From Bradysia coprophila (taxonomy: Eukaryota > Arthropoda > Insecta > Diptera > Sciaridae): a DNA stretch of 64,000 nucleotides. Shown piece by piece: positions 1 through 13,113 of this stretch. The notes under the pieces were generated by a model, which was not told where the DNA came from, did no database searches, and was given only the letters and a program-made list of their open reading frames with translations. Where the stretch lies: assembly GCF_014529535.1 (NCBI RefSeq), contig NW_023503329.1, positions 682,001 to 746,000 on the forward strand. The letters are read 5' to 3'. The position numbers and the translations under genes are program-made. Numbering within the stretch: the first letter of the stretch is position 1; every line of letters begins with the position of its first letter.

Positions 1-1883
1 ATGTTAGGTCGTAACGTTCTGTATTGAGCTAGTTTTTGATATACTGACGTAGATATGTAAAACTAACTTTGAGATGGTTTAATTTTCAATTGAAAACTTT
101 TTTTCAATGTTATCTTACAGTCGGCGACTTTGAAATAAGTGCTACATTTCATTTCAGCTGTTACCATGACCAAACGCGTTTGTGTGCTCGGACATGTACC
201 ATTAGTATGTTGTTCCTTCCTTCACACAAAAGTTTATCATCAACTAACAATAGATATCCGACCACTGGTATGTACATTGTACATGTCCGGACACTGGTGC
301 CGTCACCCTATAAGGACTTTTGTTTTGTATGAGTTAATCAGAAAATATTCTGAAAAAACTGAAACTGAACAACTCGGGCCTAACTTAATATGGTCAACTT
401 GCACCGTCTACTCCATATACTTACCTTTTACAGACACCACTCATATTATCTGACAAGTTACGGAGGCTGCTACCCTTTTTGATTTGAGCATTTTCGACGG
501 ATTGATCTAGATTGAATCTAGTACTTCATTTTAGTTAATTTCGCTAATTTCTCATAAATTGTTTAGAGAACATTAGACAGATCTTGGTCGCTTATTTCGT
601 GGTCGCTGTGGATTACAGATGAAATTGCTGCCTAAAATCGAGTGAGAAAACTAGTTCGGTCGCAACGATAAATTTACAATTATTTTAACGTAATGGAAGC
701 CATAAATAAAAATTCAATTATGGTCTGCGCTATGAACAAGCAGTCAAACCATAATTTAATTAGCGACCAAAAGCAAAACAAAAGATAAACAAATTTGTTG
801 GAAATGTTGATGTTGATTGCGTGTGCGTGTCTTTTTTTTTGAAATGGGGAGGGGGAGGGTTTGCAGATACGCCGAAAAAAACAGAAGAAGAAAAATTGAA
901 AAATGAAAAGTCAAGGAAAAAAGAGTAAAAAGAATTCTATTTATGTTCCCTATTTTCGTTTTCTTTGATGTGAGTGAAATTACAGAAAATCCAATGAAAT
1001 AATTTTTTTGTTGACATAATTTGTGTAGGAGTTTTTGTGGGCGAATTTCATAGACCTGTGTGCGTTGCCTTTTCACTCATTTTCGGATTTCTCTTATAAT
1101 ACAACTTTATCTCTGAATGCTTTGGGTCCACATCGAAAATATTTTTTTTTCTCGTTCATGTTCGGATACCAAAATAGGCATCCGCTGGCTACAATTAATG
1201 TTGTACGGTTTTCTTCACAGTAATTCTCATATTCCATTCAACCCACAACACAGTGCCAAGATCTCAACAGACGCGCTGTATTTTTACCCTTTAATTTAGT
1301 CATGCGACCTTATTCAATTTGTTTTTGTTATTACATACAGAAGGTGTTGCTGTCAGAGAACTATTTTGAGTAATGTACCTTACTCGAGGGGATAAATTCT
1401 CGATCCACAAATTGAACGTCTACAATTCACACAAATTTCTATCGTCTGTCCCAACATCATTTGACGTGGGTTAAGTTAGTCTAGCGCAAAAAGTCGAACT
1501 AATGGCATTGTAATGTTGTTTCTATTTCAACTTTTGGTGTTTTTGTACCAACAGGGTTGGACTGGATCGTAAAGGCCCTTCTGCCGTTTTATAAAAAACC
1601 CTTCATTGCCCTTTTACAATTTTACATGCAAAAAATAAAAAGCAATTCGGGCCTGAGTACCAAGTATAATGAAGTTTCAACAGGTGACATTGAGTGCTTT
1701 TTTTCTCAGATCAATTTTCATTAAACAATTTGACACGTCCCTCAAGACAAGTTAAAATAACTGGTCCGAATTATACTCCCTTCTCTTTCATCATAACAGT
1801 CTATATTCTGTGACACTCAGCTATTCCCGTTCCGCTTAAGAGTGATATCGCCAAATCTTCAGGTGACTGGAGAACAAGCGGTC
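1..1883. other. Intergenic or intronic DNA, no gene seen
   Basis: AT-rich sequence in which open frames are short, overlap on both strands and show no recognisable protein. Homopolymer T and A runs are common (for example near 830-900). I see no coding exon, RNA gene or clear transposon end here. Confidence 0.5.
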
Positions 1884-2398
1884 TCCGATTTTAATGAGGA
1901 ATAGCTCGTTGGATTCGTCTTTCAATTCTAGAAAACACGTATCTTTCAATTTTTCTTTAAAAAAAATGTTTTCTGTGAAAAGCGTTCAAAAGTGAAGTCT
2001 TGTCAGAGGCTACCGAAAACAGTTTTTCGACAATAGCTCAAGAAAAAGTTATTTTAAATTGTTGTAATGTTGTACGAGTGTCGGCCTTGGAAAGGCCTAA
2101 CATCGAAGCTGCAGGGAAGGCGGACTCTCCGAACATTCACTATATTTTTCGCCATAACTCTCGTGGATCTACTAGCACCAGTCAGTGCGTATACTCTACC
2201 TGTAGGTCTTTTCAAGGCCGACATTCGTACAACATTACAACAATTCATTTTTCTTGAGTTATTGTCGAAAAACTGTTTTGACATGTCTCCACTTTTCAAC
2301 GCTTCAACAGAAAACATTTTTTTTAGAAAAAGTGAAAGATACATGTTTCCTAGAATTGAAAGACGAATCCAATGAGCTATCACCCATTAAAATCGGAA
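1884..2398. mobile_element. Foldback (long inverted repeat) element
   Basis: A left arm of about 215 bp (1884-2100) is repeated as its reverse complement at about 2203-2398, around a spacer of about 100 bp. Both arms share a stretch starting CCGATTTTAATG and running through GGATTCGTCTTTCAATTCTAG to TTGTAATGTTGTACGA. The arms differ at scattered positions and small indels, so the element is not brand new. No transposase frame is present. The open frames crossing it on both strands are by-products of the symmetry. It is best read as a non-autonomous foldback or MITE; the superfamily is unknown. Confidence 0.8.
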
Positions 2399-3270
2399 AG
2401 TTCGGTTTGTTATCACAATCAACACGCGAGAATTACCAGTAGCCTTTAAATCTACTACTTCCAAATAATTAACAACTTACCCCTAATACACTAAAAACAT
2501 CGAATACATCAACGTTGTCATTTGTGCACTTAATTTAAAAAACAATTTAAAAAGAAACATCCAATTGGCAAGTACAAGCATCGAAAGAAATAATCATTTT
2601 CATATTGTATGGGATAACACAATGCTTGTCAATAAATGACGATTGGAGTTGGCTCGCTGGTAACAGACAATGGGGAGAACATTTTTGTGCATAATAATGG
2701 TGTCGCAATGGTAATTAAAAATTTCACTGTCTCCTCTTCAACTTTCTTGTTCGTATTTGAGAAGAAAAAAAAAACAGCAGCGAACTTTCTACCAACTGAA
2801 TTTTCGATTAAATACTTTTTTGTTGTTGTCGTGTCCGTCGAATGAAATTAGGTGAAAATTGGATGAATAAATTTTTCGATGAAAAGAGAAAAGAATGGAA
2901 AATAATTTTCAATTCAGAAAGCTTGCCTTCAACTAAAAACGTAATTACTTCCGCTGTAAACATTAATTAAGACAAAAGTCAAACCGGCAAGTCCAACTTC
3001 TTCAATAAATTGGTAATGATGAAGAAGTTTTCTTTTTTATGGAAAATATCGAATAGTTTGATCAACTAATTTAATGAACTTGGTGTTGTGTTTCGATTAG
3101 TTGCTGGGCAGGCATGCAAATAGTGATCAATACGAATTAAGGGAAGACTAACTTACAGGCATGTTTAAGAGGTTTTACATTTTCTCAATTTTATAAAGAA
3201 AGATGCGAAGCAAAATTGTTTGTGTAATTTGCCTGCTGCATGTGTTTACAGGAAGTTTTAGTATTTTTTA
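2399..3270. other. Intergenic DNA, no gene seen
   Basis: AT-rich sequence without a convincing exon or repeat end. It is bounded on the right by element A1. Confidence 0.45.
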
Positions 3271-4117
3271 GCCCCGTACGAAGTACAAAGGCGCTTATAG
3301 GATTACGATGCCGTGTGTAATTGATGGAATTCGAAGCAGACGGTAAGGGCAAAGTGTTTGCCTATGTTCATAGATAACGAATCCGCAATAAAAATTTTGT
3401 CTGTCCGTCTGTCCGTCACGTCGATATCTTGAGTAAATCAAATCCGATTTCAAATTTTTTTTTTCCTTGAAAGATAGTCGAAATAGTGAGGCTAAGTTCG
3501 AAGATGGGCATATTCGGGTCGGCCCTTCGTGAGTTAGGGCCACCTAAGTGATTTAAGGTCTTTTGGTGATATTTATGGCAAAATAAACGATGGAAATGTA
3601 AATAACACGGCAAATGATAGGTATTGTCAATACCAATCCAGGAAAAAGTTTTTTTAAATCGGGTGAGTGGACCGTGAGTTAGGGTCTTAGAAGTGAAATG
3701 CTACTAGGGCCCTATGTGTAATTTACATAGAACTCGAGTAAATTTCATTCGTTTTTCGTAATTTTTGTTTCATTTGGAAGGTAATCAAAGGCCGAATAGA
3801 ATGTTGTTGAAAAAAATTTTAAATTTGGGTCCTCGGACTGAGGCCGATACTAGGCCCTTCAAAAAAATAAAACTTTAGGGCGATTTGAAATTTTTGTTTC
3901 ATTTGAAAGGAACATCGTACGGGGCTTCGTAATTGCGCTATGCGCAATTTATAAGATGTACACATTACATAAAAATTTTACTTTAACTACATTAACCGGC
4001 GCAATAGGCTTACGGTCAAAGTAGGGTGACAGACGCACTAGGGTCACGTACGCAATAGATATACGGGTTTGTACGGGGCTCAGTCGCAGCAAACGCTCCG
4101 ACTGTTCTGATGGCTCG
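3271..4117 (+). mobile_element. Element A, copy 1 (GTACGAAGTAC family)
   Basis: The copy starts with GCCCCGTACGAAGTAC and ends in CTGTTCTGATGGCTCG. The same sequence occurs as its reverse complement at 41401-42965, which defines both ends. Inside lie a short TCTG/TCCG run at about 3400-3418, then a module with GATATCTTGAGTAAA, a CCGATTT tract and AAGTTCGAAGATGGGCA. A second related module, with AACTCGAGTAAA, follows at about 3730-3850. Copy 1 carries one of these second modules, where copy 2 has several. No transposase frame is visible, so this is a non-autonomous repeat. The superfamily is not identified. Confidence 0.8.
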
Positions 4118-4337
4118 TTTAAAGCTTAATCTTGCCGAATGACCATATTAATTTTCTAGAGTGGATTAACCTTTGCAACTCCGTCAGGAATGTTTGTTTT
4201 TTTCATTTGTTCGATTGACCTCCAATAAGTTCTTTTCCAACAAATTCAGTTATTCCGCCGCCGAAGTTATTCTCGTTTCGATTAGTCACCTTCGCCGATG
4301 AAAATTGAAAATATGTCGGCGCACATTTTTTATCAAT

Positions 4338-4457
4338 ACAATCGCTAAATCAAACTGGTGTGCATACGTTATTTTGCACCAGCTGGTCACATACAATTCC
4401 AAATGGGACCAGCTGGTGCAAAATAACGTATGCACACCAGTTCGTTTTAGCGATTGT
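4338..4457. repeat. 120-bp palindrome
   Basis: Arms of about 50 bp are near-perfect inverted copies, starting ACAATCGCTAAA and ending TTTTAGCGATTGT. The inner part includes TTTTGCACCAGCTGGT and its complement. The spacer is about 15 bp. This is a small MITE-like hairpin; the open frame over it is a consequence of the symmetry. Confidence 0.8.
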
Positions 4458-7400
4458 AGTTAAAAGTAGATTACGACGGCAGATGAAACTTTATTTATGG
4501 GTTGATTCTCGGTTTTTTTGTGGTTTCGTTAGAAAAAAAAACGGCGACAACTTTTAGTCAATTAGACAGCTGTTTTCCTCTTCGGTGAAATCTTATCCAC
4601 TTCTGTCGGCAAAGTTTCCATTTTTTTTTGTATGTTTTCATCAGTGCATTTGAATGCATTTTATTTGGAACGAACGCAGATGTAGAAAACAGAAATGTTC
4701 ATTTTCGTCTTAGCAATAATAGAAAAGTTGGGTAGTTGGTGTGGCAAAATCTCGGATTTTCTTTGTTGAACCGCTTTTTACACTTCAAAATCATTCGCTT
4801 CAAAACGCTTAAAGGACTACACAATCAATTCAAGAAAATTGCACAAACGATTTATATTCTCGACAAATTGAAAACAACTTTTTCCTCAATATTTCCTCTT
4901 AGCTATTGCTATTGTCGACAGTATTATTGTTGAGTGTGATGGGAGAGAATTGGTATATTCGTATTAAATGGCTGTACGTATACCTGAAAAAAAGCATATT
5001 TATAGAGACTGTGTCGTGCGATGACGATAGTGGTTGGTTCATGTCATGTCAGAGAATTGCCAATTTATTGGTAATTTTAAAATGAATGCCTTGATAGAAG
5101 CATGAAAGGAACGTTCGTGGAATTGATACAAATGGAAGAATGTGCTTCCAATATCTAATTGATTCAACTTTATAGTTTCATTGGCACAAGTTGGTGTTCT
5201 TCATGAACACCTCTTCATATCGCTAAATGATTGTTCGGAATGTCGGAAAAAGTTTTCCCAGAAAATATTCAGTGCCGCTATTCCATCCGATTTTTATAAA
5301 ATTCGGTCATGTTGTTGCAATTGTTTGGGACGCTTATCGTCTCGTTAGGATTCACGATGAATTAATGATTGATTCCAAGGACAACGTCTCCAAGTGAATC
5401 ATAGGGAATACAACTACTATCGTCAGTTATGTGCCTTCGAAAACAGGTTCTTAGACATAAAGTATACAGCGAGGGGTAGGCCTGTGCAAGTTTTGGACAG
5501 GCCAATGATATTTTTGGAATTTTTAGAATTTCGAGTGGAAATTTAATTTAATATTTGGAGTGACTTTCAAGGTACAAAGAATCGACAAACTTCTGTTACA
5601 AATTTTTCAACATGAGTTTCGAATTTAAAATCTCAATCAATCATTGCCGTCAACCTACTTATTATGTCATTAGAAAATCGGTGTAATTAACTCATATAAT
5701 TAACTCTAATTATCAATTTTCAAAAACCAATTGTACATTGCACGTCTAACAACGAAATAAGGTTTAACGAACTACTTCTCAACTTACAAACCACCCAATA
5801 AATCCACGGCATTAGAGTTTTTATCCGTTGAAGAAAAGTCTTGTAAAAATCTCTGTTGATGGGCCCATTACCAACGTGTAAATTAAACTCAATAATTTGC
5901 TAAAGAACAACATATTACCATTTCTAATGTGACAAGCTAAACAATGACAAAATTAATTTTCACTTGCGAATAAAATTCTCATTTCAAATGACGCTCTAAT
6001 CTAACACCACTCAAAAGATAAATAATTAGACGTTTTTTTCCTTCTTCTTTTCTTCGTCTCCTTCTTCTTGTTCGTCGTCATCTTCTTCTATTTAGCCTCC
6101 GATAACACTGATTTCCTCTTAAGCTAAATTACATTACAAATTTTCCAAACCCCACACTGATCTTAATCGTATACATACAGCGAGAGTGGAGGCACATAAA
6201 TGAAAATAAAAAAAAAATTCACAATTTCCACCCTTAAACTAAACCTAAATTGCCTTAATTCGATCGAAATCTGTATAAAGCCCATATTACCTCTCGGCCT
6301 CTCATTCTCTTTTTCAATTCCATATAATAGTACATAAGTACAAGAAAACGTTATACGGAGTCTGTATAAAACATTCCATTTAATCTCAATTCGCTAAAAT
6401 TGCCCTTATTCTTGTTACAATGTTGGAATTTCCTTTTATAATATTGATTAAATTGGTTATCTCTAATTTTATATGGTCGGTAATAATGTAGAGAACTCGT
6501 ACCGCTGGGTTTATGTACCAGTACATAAATATAATACATAAAATATGGTACCTTAATAACGACCAATTTTCCTTTTCTTTTTTTTTTAATTAACACAGCC
6601 TACAATATCCAACAATGCGACCTACATCTACCCTTTTCACAGATTTTTATTCTTTCAATCTTCTAATAAAAATATTGTTTTTATTGAACGGGAGGAAAAA
6701 AAAGGAGAAGAAGAAGCGGGAAAAAACTACACTTCATCCCGCCAATTCCAATTCATTAAACCCATCCCCGCAAATACAATTTTATCGGTTCTTATGTTTT
6801 ATGACAAGGCGACCGAGAGAGGGCAACAACCAAAGCAATGGCAATAAATGACTATAATAGCGACCGACAGCTTACACAATATTATGTGTCGGTTGGGTAC
6901 ATATTGTGTATTGTAAAAGAATTCAACTTGAACGAGAATAATGTTTTTTTTTTCTTCTGCTTTTTTTATTCGACATAAAAATCTTTTCTTCGTCTTGTAC
7001 GGTTCCATTTTTATTTCGCAATACACTGCACAAACAAGTCGTCCGTCGTGTGTATCGATGTATAAGAAAAAAAAAACCAGACCCCTATCGGGCCATCAAA
7101 GCATAAACCATTAATAATTATTGTCATAAAGCTTATCTTGTATACTCAATTATTTTTATTGCAATTCCAATAATTTACGCATATTTGTCTCCGCGCTCAC
7201 CCCGTCAGATACACAGTGTTTCACTCGACCGTATCTCAAGTATTTTCGGTTTGTTTTTTTACAGCCTTAGTACCAGTAACTTTGTTAGTCTAATTACGGT
7301 TCAGTGTGCACACACACCCATAAGAATTTCATAAGAGCTAAAAGTACCTCATCCGTGCAGTTTGTGTCAAGATTTTTTTGGACTATGCTTCCAGCAAGTA

Positions 7401-7850
7401 CACCATTACTTTCGGATGTGATGTACGTACGGAGAATTTCATTGCTTCTTCTTCTTATTATTTTTGTTCTTGTTTTCCACTAGAGCGATAAATGCAAAAT
7501 TATCGTTCTAGGCAGATAATACATATTATTCACTTCCGTCCAAATGTTTATTTGGACCAGTTAAAGATTGTGATTCTAAACCAAGGACTGGCCGATCGGG
7601 TCTGGACATGAAATCATTTCTTATGCTATTTTATAGATTCTTAACTTTATGTATCAAAAGTACATTTTGGTTTGCATTATGCAGAAAGGACATGCGTTGA
7701 GTTAGCAAATTATTCCCTTGACTGAAAGTCAGGGTCTTATGAAAGAAAATACCCTTAAATGTCCGTAACGCTAAGTTCACTTTGATATTTTGAAAATGTT
7801 CTACATTGGCAAAAAACGTTAAATACTGAAAACGTCCGTACACTTGTGGA
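4458..7850. other. Long non-coding stretch
   Basis: About 3.4 kb of AT-rich DNA with pyrimidine runs (TTCTTCTTCTTCG type near 6040-6080) and many A/T homopolymers. No exon with conserved protein sequence was found on either strand. It could be intron or untranslated sequence of a gene extending beyond the window. Confidence 0.4.
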
Positions 7851-8530
7851 CTCGATAACTCGAGTAATTCTTTACCGATTTGCAAAATTTTGGTTTTAAT
7901 CGACGGAGAATGAAAATCATGAGGTTAAGTTCGTAGATGGGCAATATTGGGGTAATGAGATGGGAGTAATTCTTAAGAGAATTTTATTCCTTGTTACCGC
8001 GATAACTTCCCTAATTCTTATCAGATTTTCAATTTTTTTGTGTTGTTCGACGAAGATTGAAATTCTTGAGGTTGAGTTTGCAGATGGATAATGTTAGAAC
8101 AACGAGATGGGAGAAATTCTACATAGACGCTTTTCCTTTTGGACTCGATAACTCGAGTAATTCTTTACCGATTTTCAAAATTATGGTTTTAATCGACAGA
8201 GAATGAAAATCATGAGGTTAAGTTCGTAGATGGGCAATATTGGAGTAATGAGATGGGAGTAATTCTCAAGAGATTTTTATACTTGTTACCGCGATAACTT
8301 CCATAATTCTTATCCGATTTTCAAAGATTTTGTTTTAATCGACGAAGATTGAAACTCTTGAGGCTGAGTTTGCAGATGGATAATGTTCGAACAACGAGAT
8401 GGGAGAAATTCTACATAGACGCGTTCTCTTGTTACTGCGCGATAACTTGAGTAATTTTTACCAGATTTTCAAATTTTTTGTTTTAATTGACAGAGAATGA
8501 TATTGGAGTAGTGAGTTTGGAGTAATTGTA
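7851..8530. repeat. Tandem array of ~146-bp modules
   Basis: Copies of a module beginning with a GATAACT(C/T) stretch followed by GAGTAATT start at about 7853, 7999, 8146, 8291 and 8439, a spacing of 145-148 bp. Alternate copies resemble each other most, which gives a dimeric period of about 293 bp. The module shares the sequence AAGTTCG(A/T)AGATGGGCA and the CCGATTTTCAAA tract with elements A and B. This suggests that it is an expanded internal part of that element family. Confidence 0.8.
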
Positions 8531-9280
8531 AACATAACTTGTTATACGACGACATTTTTGCAACGGATTTCCAGAAAAATTTCTTATTTGACGAGTTGTG
8601 AAATTCTGGATTTCTGGTCTAACAATTAAGAAGTACTTCCCAAAAGAGTTTTTGCTTGCTTGCTTGAGAAACCGATAGCTCGAGTAATTCAAGAGGTATC
8701 AAAAATCAATTTCGACCAGTAGCGTAATTCAAGTGGTTAAACTCGAACATTGGAATTTAATTGGACTAGTAATCTGGGATAGACGACAATTTTTGGTTGA
8801 ATTCTGTATTCTTAAAAGAATTTTTTTCGTTCGTAAAATGTTTGAACGAGTGTGAACTTTGCGGCCAGAGCGAAGCGAGGGCCGTAATTCACACGAGTTA
8901 TATTTTTTCAAGAGGTAGGCGGGAAATACACTTTTAGTAGACTATATAGGAGACTCATATTAGGTCTTAAACGTACCTCGCTGGATCTTCCACTCATAGC
9001 GTATGCTGTGTATGTTTTCTGTTATTTGACACTCATAGCGCTTTTTAGGAGACAATAAAAAAGACTCGTAATAGAGCAAAATAGCAAAACATCGCTCGCT
9101 GGGCCAGCAACTCATAGCTCTTTTTGTTTCTTCAGGAAATTAAATAAATATGAGTAAAATGAAGCATGTGATGACTGCTGTTTTCTGAATAAAAGAGACA
9201 TCACCTTTTCATGTGACTTTAATTTTGTGATCTCATTTAAAAATGGTTAGAAAACTAAGACTGGAATTATAGAAAAAAGC
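8531..9280. other. Non-coding stretch with small palindrome
   Basis: AT-rich sequence with no gene seen. Near 8850-8905 a GTGTGAA...TTCACAC inverted pair encloses GCGGCC(A)GAGCGAAGCGAGGGCCG. It loosely resembles the core of the P elements described at other positions, but the similarity is too short to assign. Confidence 0.35.
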
Positions 9281-9320
9281 CAGTCAAGGGACCTGACCCA
9301 CCCAAGAGGTGGGGCCTAGT
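9281..9320 (+). repeat. 40-bp dispersed repeat, copy 1
   Basis: The segment starting CAGTCAAGGGACCTGACCCA matches the reverse complement of 60201-60240 at about 36 of 40 positions. Its parent element is not recognisable from two fragments. Confidence 0.5.
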
Positions 9321-10044
9321 AGAGAAAATGAAAATTAAATATTTTTGCTTCTTACTTAAAACTACAGATGTAAGTAAAATGTGATGTGTGTGTGTGTGTG
9401 GGCGTACTAAAAAAGTGGTTATGTGGCTTATTTCTGTCGATCCAAAATATTTTGCGTTTTCAAATGAAGAACTAGAATACGCGAATGTGACTAGATCCTC
9501 ACTTGCCCCACAAGTTAAAGAGTTCACCCAAAATGTTCAAGCTCAGCAAACAGACCGAAAATAGTGCGTTTTAATAGTGTGTTAACGAAGGGCGAAGATC
9601 AATTGAATTTAACCGTTTATTGGCGGTTGTTGTTAGTCAGAGTCAAATCCAATGTCAATAAGGACACGAGAACGTGACTTTGTAGTGCTTCAATTATGGG
9701 GCATGTAACGTCTATCCGTTTCTTCTCAGAGAAAAGTTCATTTCACTCAGTGTTACATCATCCGGCATTACAATTATATGATAGCTCAGCTCAATAAAAC
9801 GTCAGCTGCAGTATTCTCACAAAAACATTTTTCATTCCACTTTATTAGCGTCGTATACCGGCCTTTATTGCAAAAAAAAAGAAACTTTAACACCAACCAA
9901 AACATCCGTTTTATACCATCAAAACATGAAGCCATTAATAATTGTCAGAGAGGCTTTATCTTAGACTCAATAATTTTTATTACAGCGCGAAAAATTTACT
10001 AATTTCTTTTTCTCCCCCTCCGCTATCTCACTTGTGTCCCGTTC

Positions 10045-10335
10045 ATCAAAACAGTTCCAACGATGCGCTACGATCATCATACGATACCGAAGTATGGATT
10101 CGGGCCGTTAAAATCAGCCGGATTGGGCAGCTTCTATTTGCCGAAAATATCAACGAAAAACGGGAAGGGTGATAAAGTATCACTTGAACTATCTCATGGA
10201 AATAATAAGCAATTGATATCACTGCCATCAGAGAAACTGGATAGTAATAAGCGATATTATGTAACGTTTACAGTGAAAGGAAATGAAAATAATCATAATA
10301 ATAATACAACAAGGGAACAGTCGAACAAGGGATGA
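10045..10335 (+). CDS. Possible 3'-terminal exon, unknown protein
   Basis: A pyrimidine-rich tract ends in AAAACAG at 10044 and is followed by an open stretch richer in G and C than its flanks. The longest frame from the ATG at 10063 gives 90 residues, with a GFGPLKSAGLGSFYLPK segment, an SLELSHGNNKQLISLP segment and an Asn-rich tail. It stops at 10335. A second frame from the same acceptor (containing TEVWIRAVKISRIGQLLF) stays open to about 10170, so the frame is uncertain. An AATAAA lies just past the stop, and a Pumilio-type TGTACATA at 10431 is compatible with a 3' UTR. No upstream exon or family was recognised. Confidence 0.3.
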   Translation: MKTVPTMRYDHHTIPKYGFGPLKSAGLGSFYLPKISTKNGKGDKVSLELSHGNNKQLISLPSEKLDSNKRYYVTFTVKGNENNHNNNTTREQSNKG

Positions 10336-12950
10336 TAATAAAATATAGAAATGTAAGACGAGAAGACAGAGCAAAATCGTTTATATTTTTAGTGAATTTT
10401 TTTTCCCTTCTTCCTCTCTCTCGGTTTTCTTGTACATATTAAGCTTGAATTTATTGTGGAAAAAATTGTTTTTTTTTGCCTCCTTTCGGCTCTTTCTTAT
10501 AGAGTTATTGTCATTGTACGGTATATATAGAAATACATATACTTACAGATATTGTAAACTGAATTTTTTTTGTTCCTTTCTTTTCTATTCTGTGTAACAG
10601 CTCCAACAACTCCAAAAAAAAACCCATGAAAAGGAAAATGTATTTAGTACGGAGGATTACTCCATATTTCGATCAGATATAGAAAATTGTTGGTTGGTGT
10701 GGTGGCTTCTTCCTTCGTCTTGTCTTGTCTTCCTTTATTCTGCCAATGGTTTTTAATATATTTTATGGCTATGAAAGTGGCTTAGTTTTATGGTTCGAAT
10801 GAACAATTCGAGATTATATTATGGAGGCAAAGATTTTTTTCGAACTTCGTGAGTCATAAATAAAATTGTATGATGAGAAGTAAAGAAGTCAAAGTTCATT
10901 GTTTATGATGACGTTTTTGGCAAGAATTTAATGCAGCTATTTCGGCTACAATATAAATGTTACAATACAATTGAGGTAAGTTTACAGCAATGTTTAACGA
11001 GACACAACGACTGTTATCGGACAAGTGGATAAAGTTTACCGAACCTTTTAATCATATAGATCGTAAAATTGGGTCGTCAATTTTTTTTTTGTTTGAAAGT
11101 CATACACTCCCAAAATCCAATTTTTTCTCGCTTTTTTATTCACCAAGCTTAGCGATAGCCTTTGTGAATGGTTGGTAGGTCATTTCCCGAAAAATATACT
11201 TTTTTACGATGTAAACTAAACAGAGCTACAACAATACCACGTTCATACAATATGTATACGCGTGTCACATAGTGTCCGTGTCAAAATGAAGCTACTGGAA
11301 ATATAGAGAAAAAAAAACCGTTTGCATGGAAAGTGGTGGCCTTTTGGATAACAAACATTTCTTCACCATACATCAAAGAACTAACCATTTAAACGGTGCG
11401 ACTTTGACAAAGAGTTCGACCATTGTGTTTAACAAACTGTGTTTAACAATGAGTCTGGTAAGGTCACAGGCTGTTTAAATTTGCTGATACGTTAATACGC
11501 AAACAATCTGGTTGAATACACTACAACCACGTTACTGAACACAGGGGACTTTCTAGCACACTGCCACAATATTACTTGGCTTTGTCAGTCTTTATCAATA
11601 CTTATGTTTAGCCTAGACACGTTTCTTTGGAAGCTAACCGATTGCATTACTCAAACCAAGTTTCAATCGTAGAGCCTCTTACCAAAATTAAACTGATGTC
11701 GATTAGGCGCCAGTAGAAACCGGTATGCTTAAGTTTACATTGCGCAGCGTATACATTACCATGTAGGTTTTACATAAAAAGTCAGCTTTATAATCGGCTA
11801 TATACTCGATACATAGTCGGTATATTCAATATTACACCGGCGGTTGCCTAATAAAATGTCGTTTATTTGTCAAAACCTCGTATTTGATACTGTAATAATT
11901 CGCCCGTATCTTGTACGTTATTTACATGAGTGCACTGCTGTAAACTACCATTAACTCACAAGCGATCATAACAGCCTAATCGATCTACCCAGAATTGTGT
12001 GTACTAAGTAGACTAAGTAGACCCATTGGGTTGTGATTTTCGCCATTTTCAGAAGAAGAAGAAGAATGACGTTTCAGGTCTATGACGCTCAGTAAATACA
12101 CAATTTGTGAAACTATTTACGTTTCAGGCATGTAGTATTGAATAAATTGGTTTATTGAGTCTATATCTCAATTTCAATAGATCATTGAAGTGAAAAATCA
12201 AAAAGAAAATGTTGACATTGGCGCTGGCGATCAGTTTCGACGGTCAAACCATACACTATCATCACAACCCATTGAGAAGAAATATTTACGTATACCAAGT
12301 AACACTAACTCTATTGCACCGATGAAGTTCAGCCGCATTAGGTAAAAACTTTTGTTGTGAGTAATAATGAACTTTACAAACATTACATCTGACAAATCAA
12401 TGAACAGAGCATAGTTATAAACCCCAACAGACTATGAGTGAATTTGCTCTGGAATTTGAAATAATGCGATGAAAGCTATGTAAGAAAATCAATTAAACTT
12501 CCAAAGTTTTCACCTCATGAAAACTCATTAACAATGTTTTTGTTTGGTGTGTCTCATTGTGTTTTTTTGTCTGTTGGAAATTAAACTCTATAGACTCGGT
12601 GAAATTAGTTTTTAAATTTTAATTTCACAAAGATTCTGAATTTACGTGTTGTATGCATTTACATTTCCTAATCACGTAATGCACAGTACGTACGTGATTC
12701 TAAAATTTTATTTTGAAGAGTAGGACAACAGCCCTCTCCTTCGAGAACCACGAACGTAATTCATGAAAATTCAAAATTAAAAGTTTCAACACAAATCAAA
12801 CGCAGCGTCGTATATGGCTGATTCGCAATATTGTCATATCAGACTCCGATAATCAGAGTGCATTGAAATTTATTTTTTAATTCATTTGTTCATCCTCTGA
12901 TTCACCCAAAATTCAAATTTACTATTTGATTTGCTACGCATTAGCATTGA
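10336..12950. other. Possible 3' UTR then intergenic DNA
   Basis: The first few hundred bases, T-rich with TGTACATA at 10431-10438 and TTGTAAAC near 10553, could be 3' untranslated sequence of the exon ending at 10335. Beyond that no gene, RNA or transposon end is evident. Confidence 0.3.
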
Positions 12951-13113
12951 TATAAATAGGGTAGATAAGTAATGTCAAAGCAACTTTATGCGGAAAGATC
13001 ACATGGATGTATGTGTACGTAACCTACGTTGTGAGATAGCGCGCGAAATAATGTCATTGTATGTGTGCTATATTTCCGAAATTTCGTTCCTCGTGTCTAC
13101 AGTATATTATATC
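12951..13113 (+). repeat. Dispersed repeat C, copy 1
   Basis: About 160 bp closely match 21691-21853 in the same orientation, including AGGGTAGATAAGTAATG, CTTTATGCGG and ACAGTATATTATATC. The ends have a weak inverted relation (GGTAGATAA near the start, TATCTACAGTATA near the end of the other copy). This suggests a small MITE. Confidence 0.65.

Noticed and set aside
3400..3420. Short TCTG/TCCG repeats here and at 33178, 42825 and 61840 as a possible CRISPR-like or satellite array
   Set aside because: They are simple microsatellite runs inside elements A and B, without spacers.
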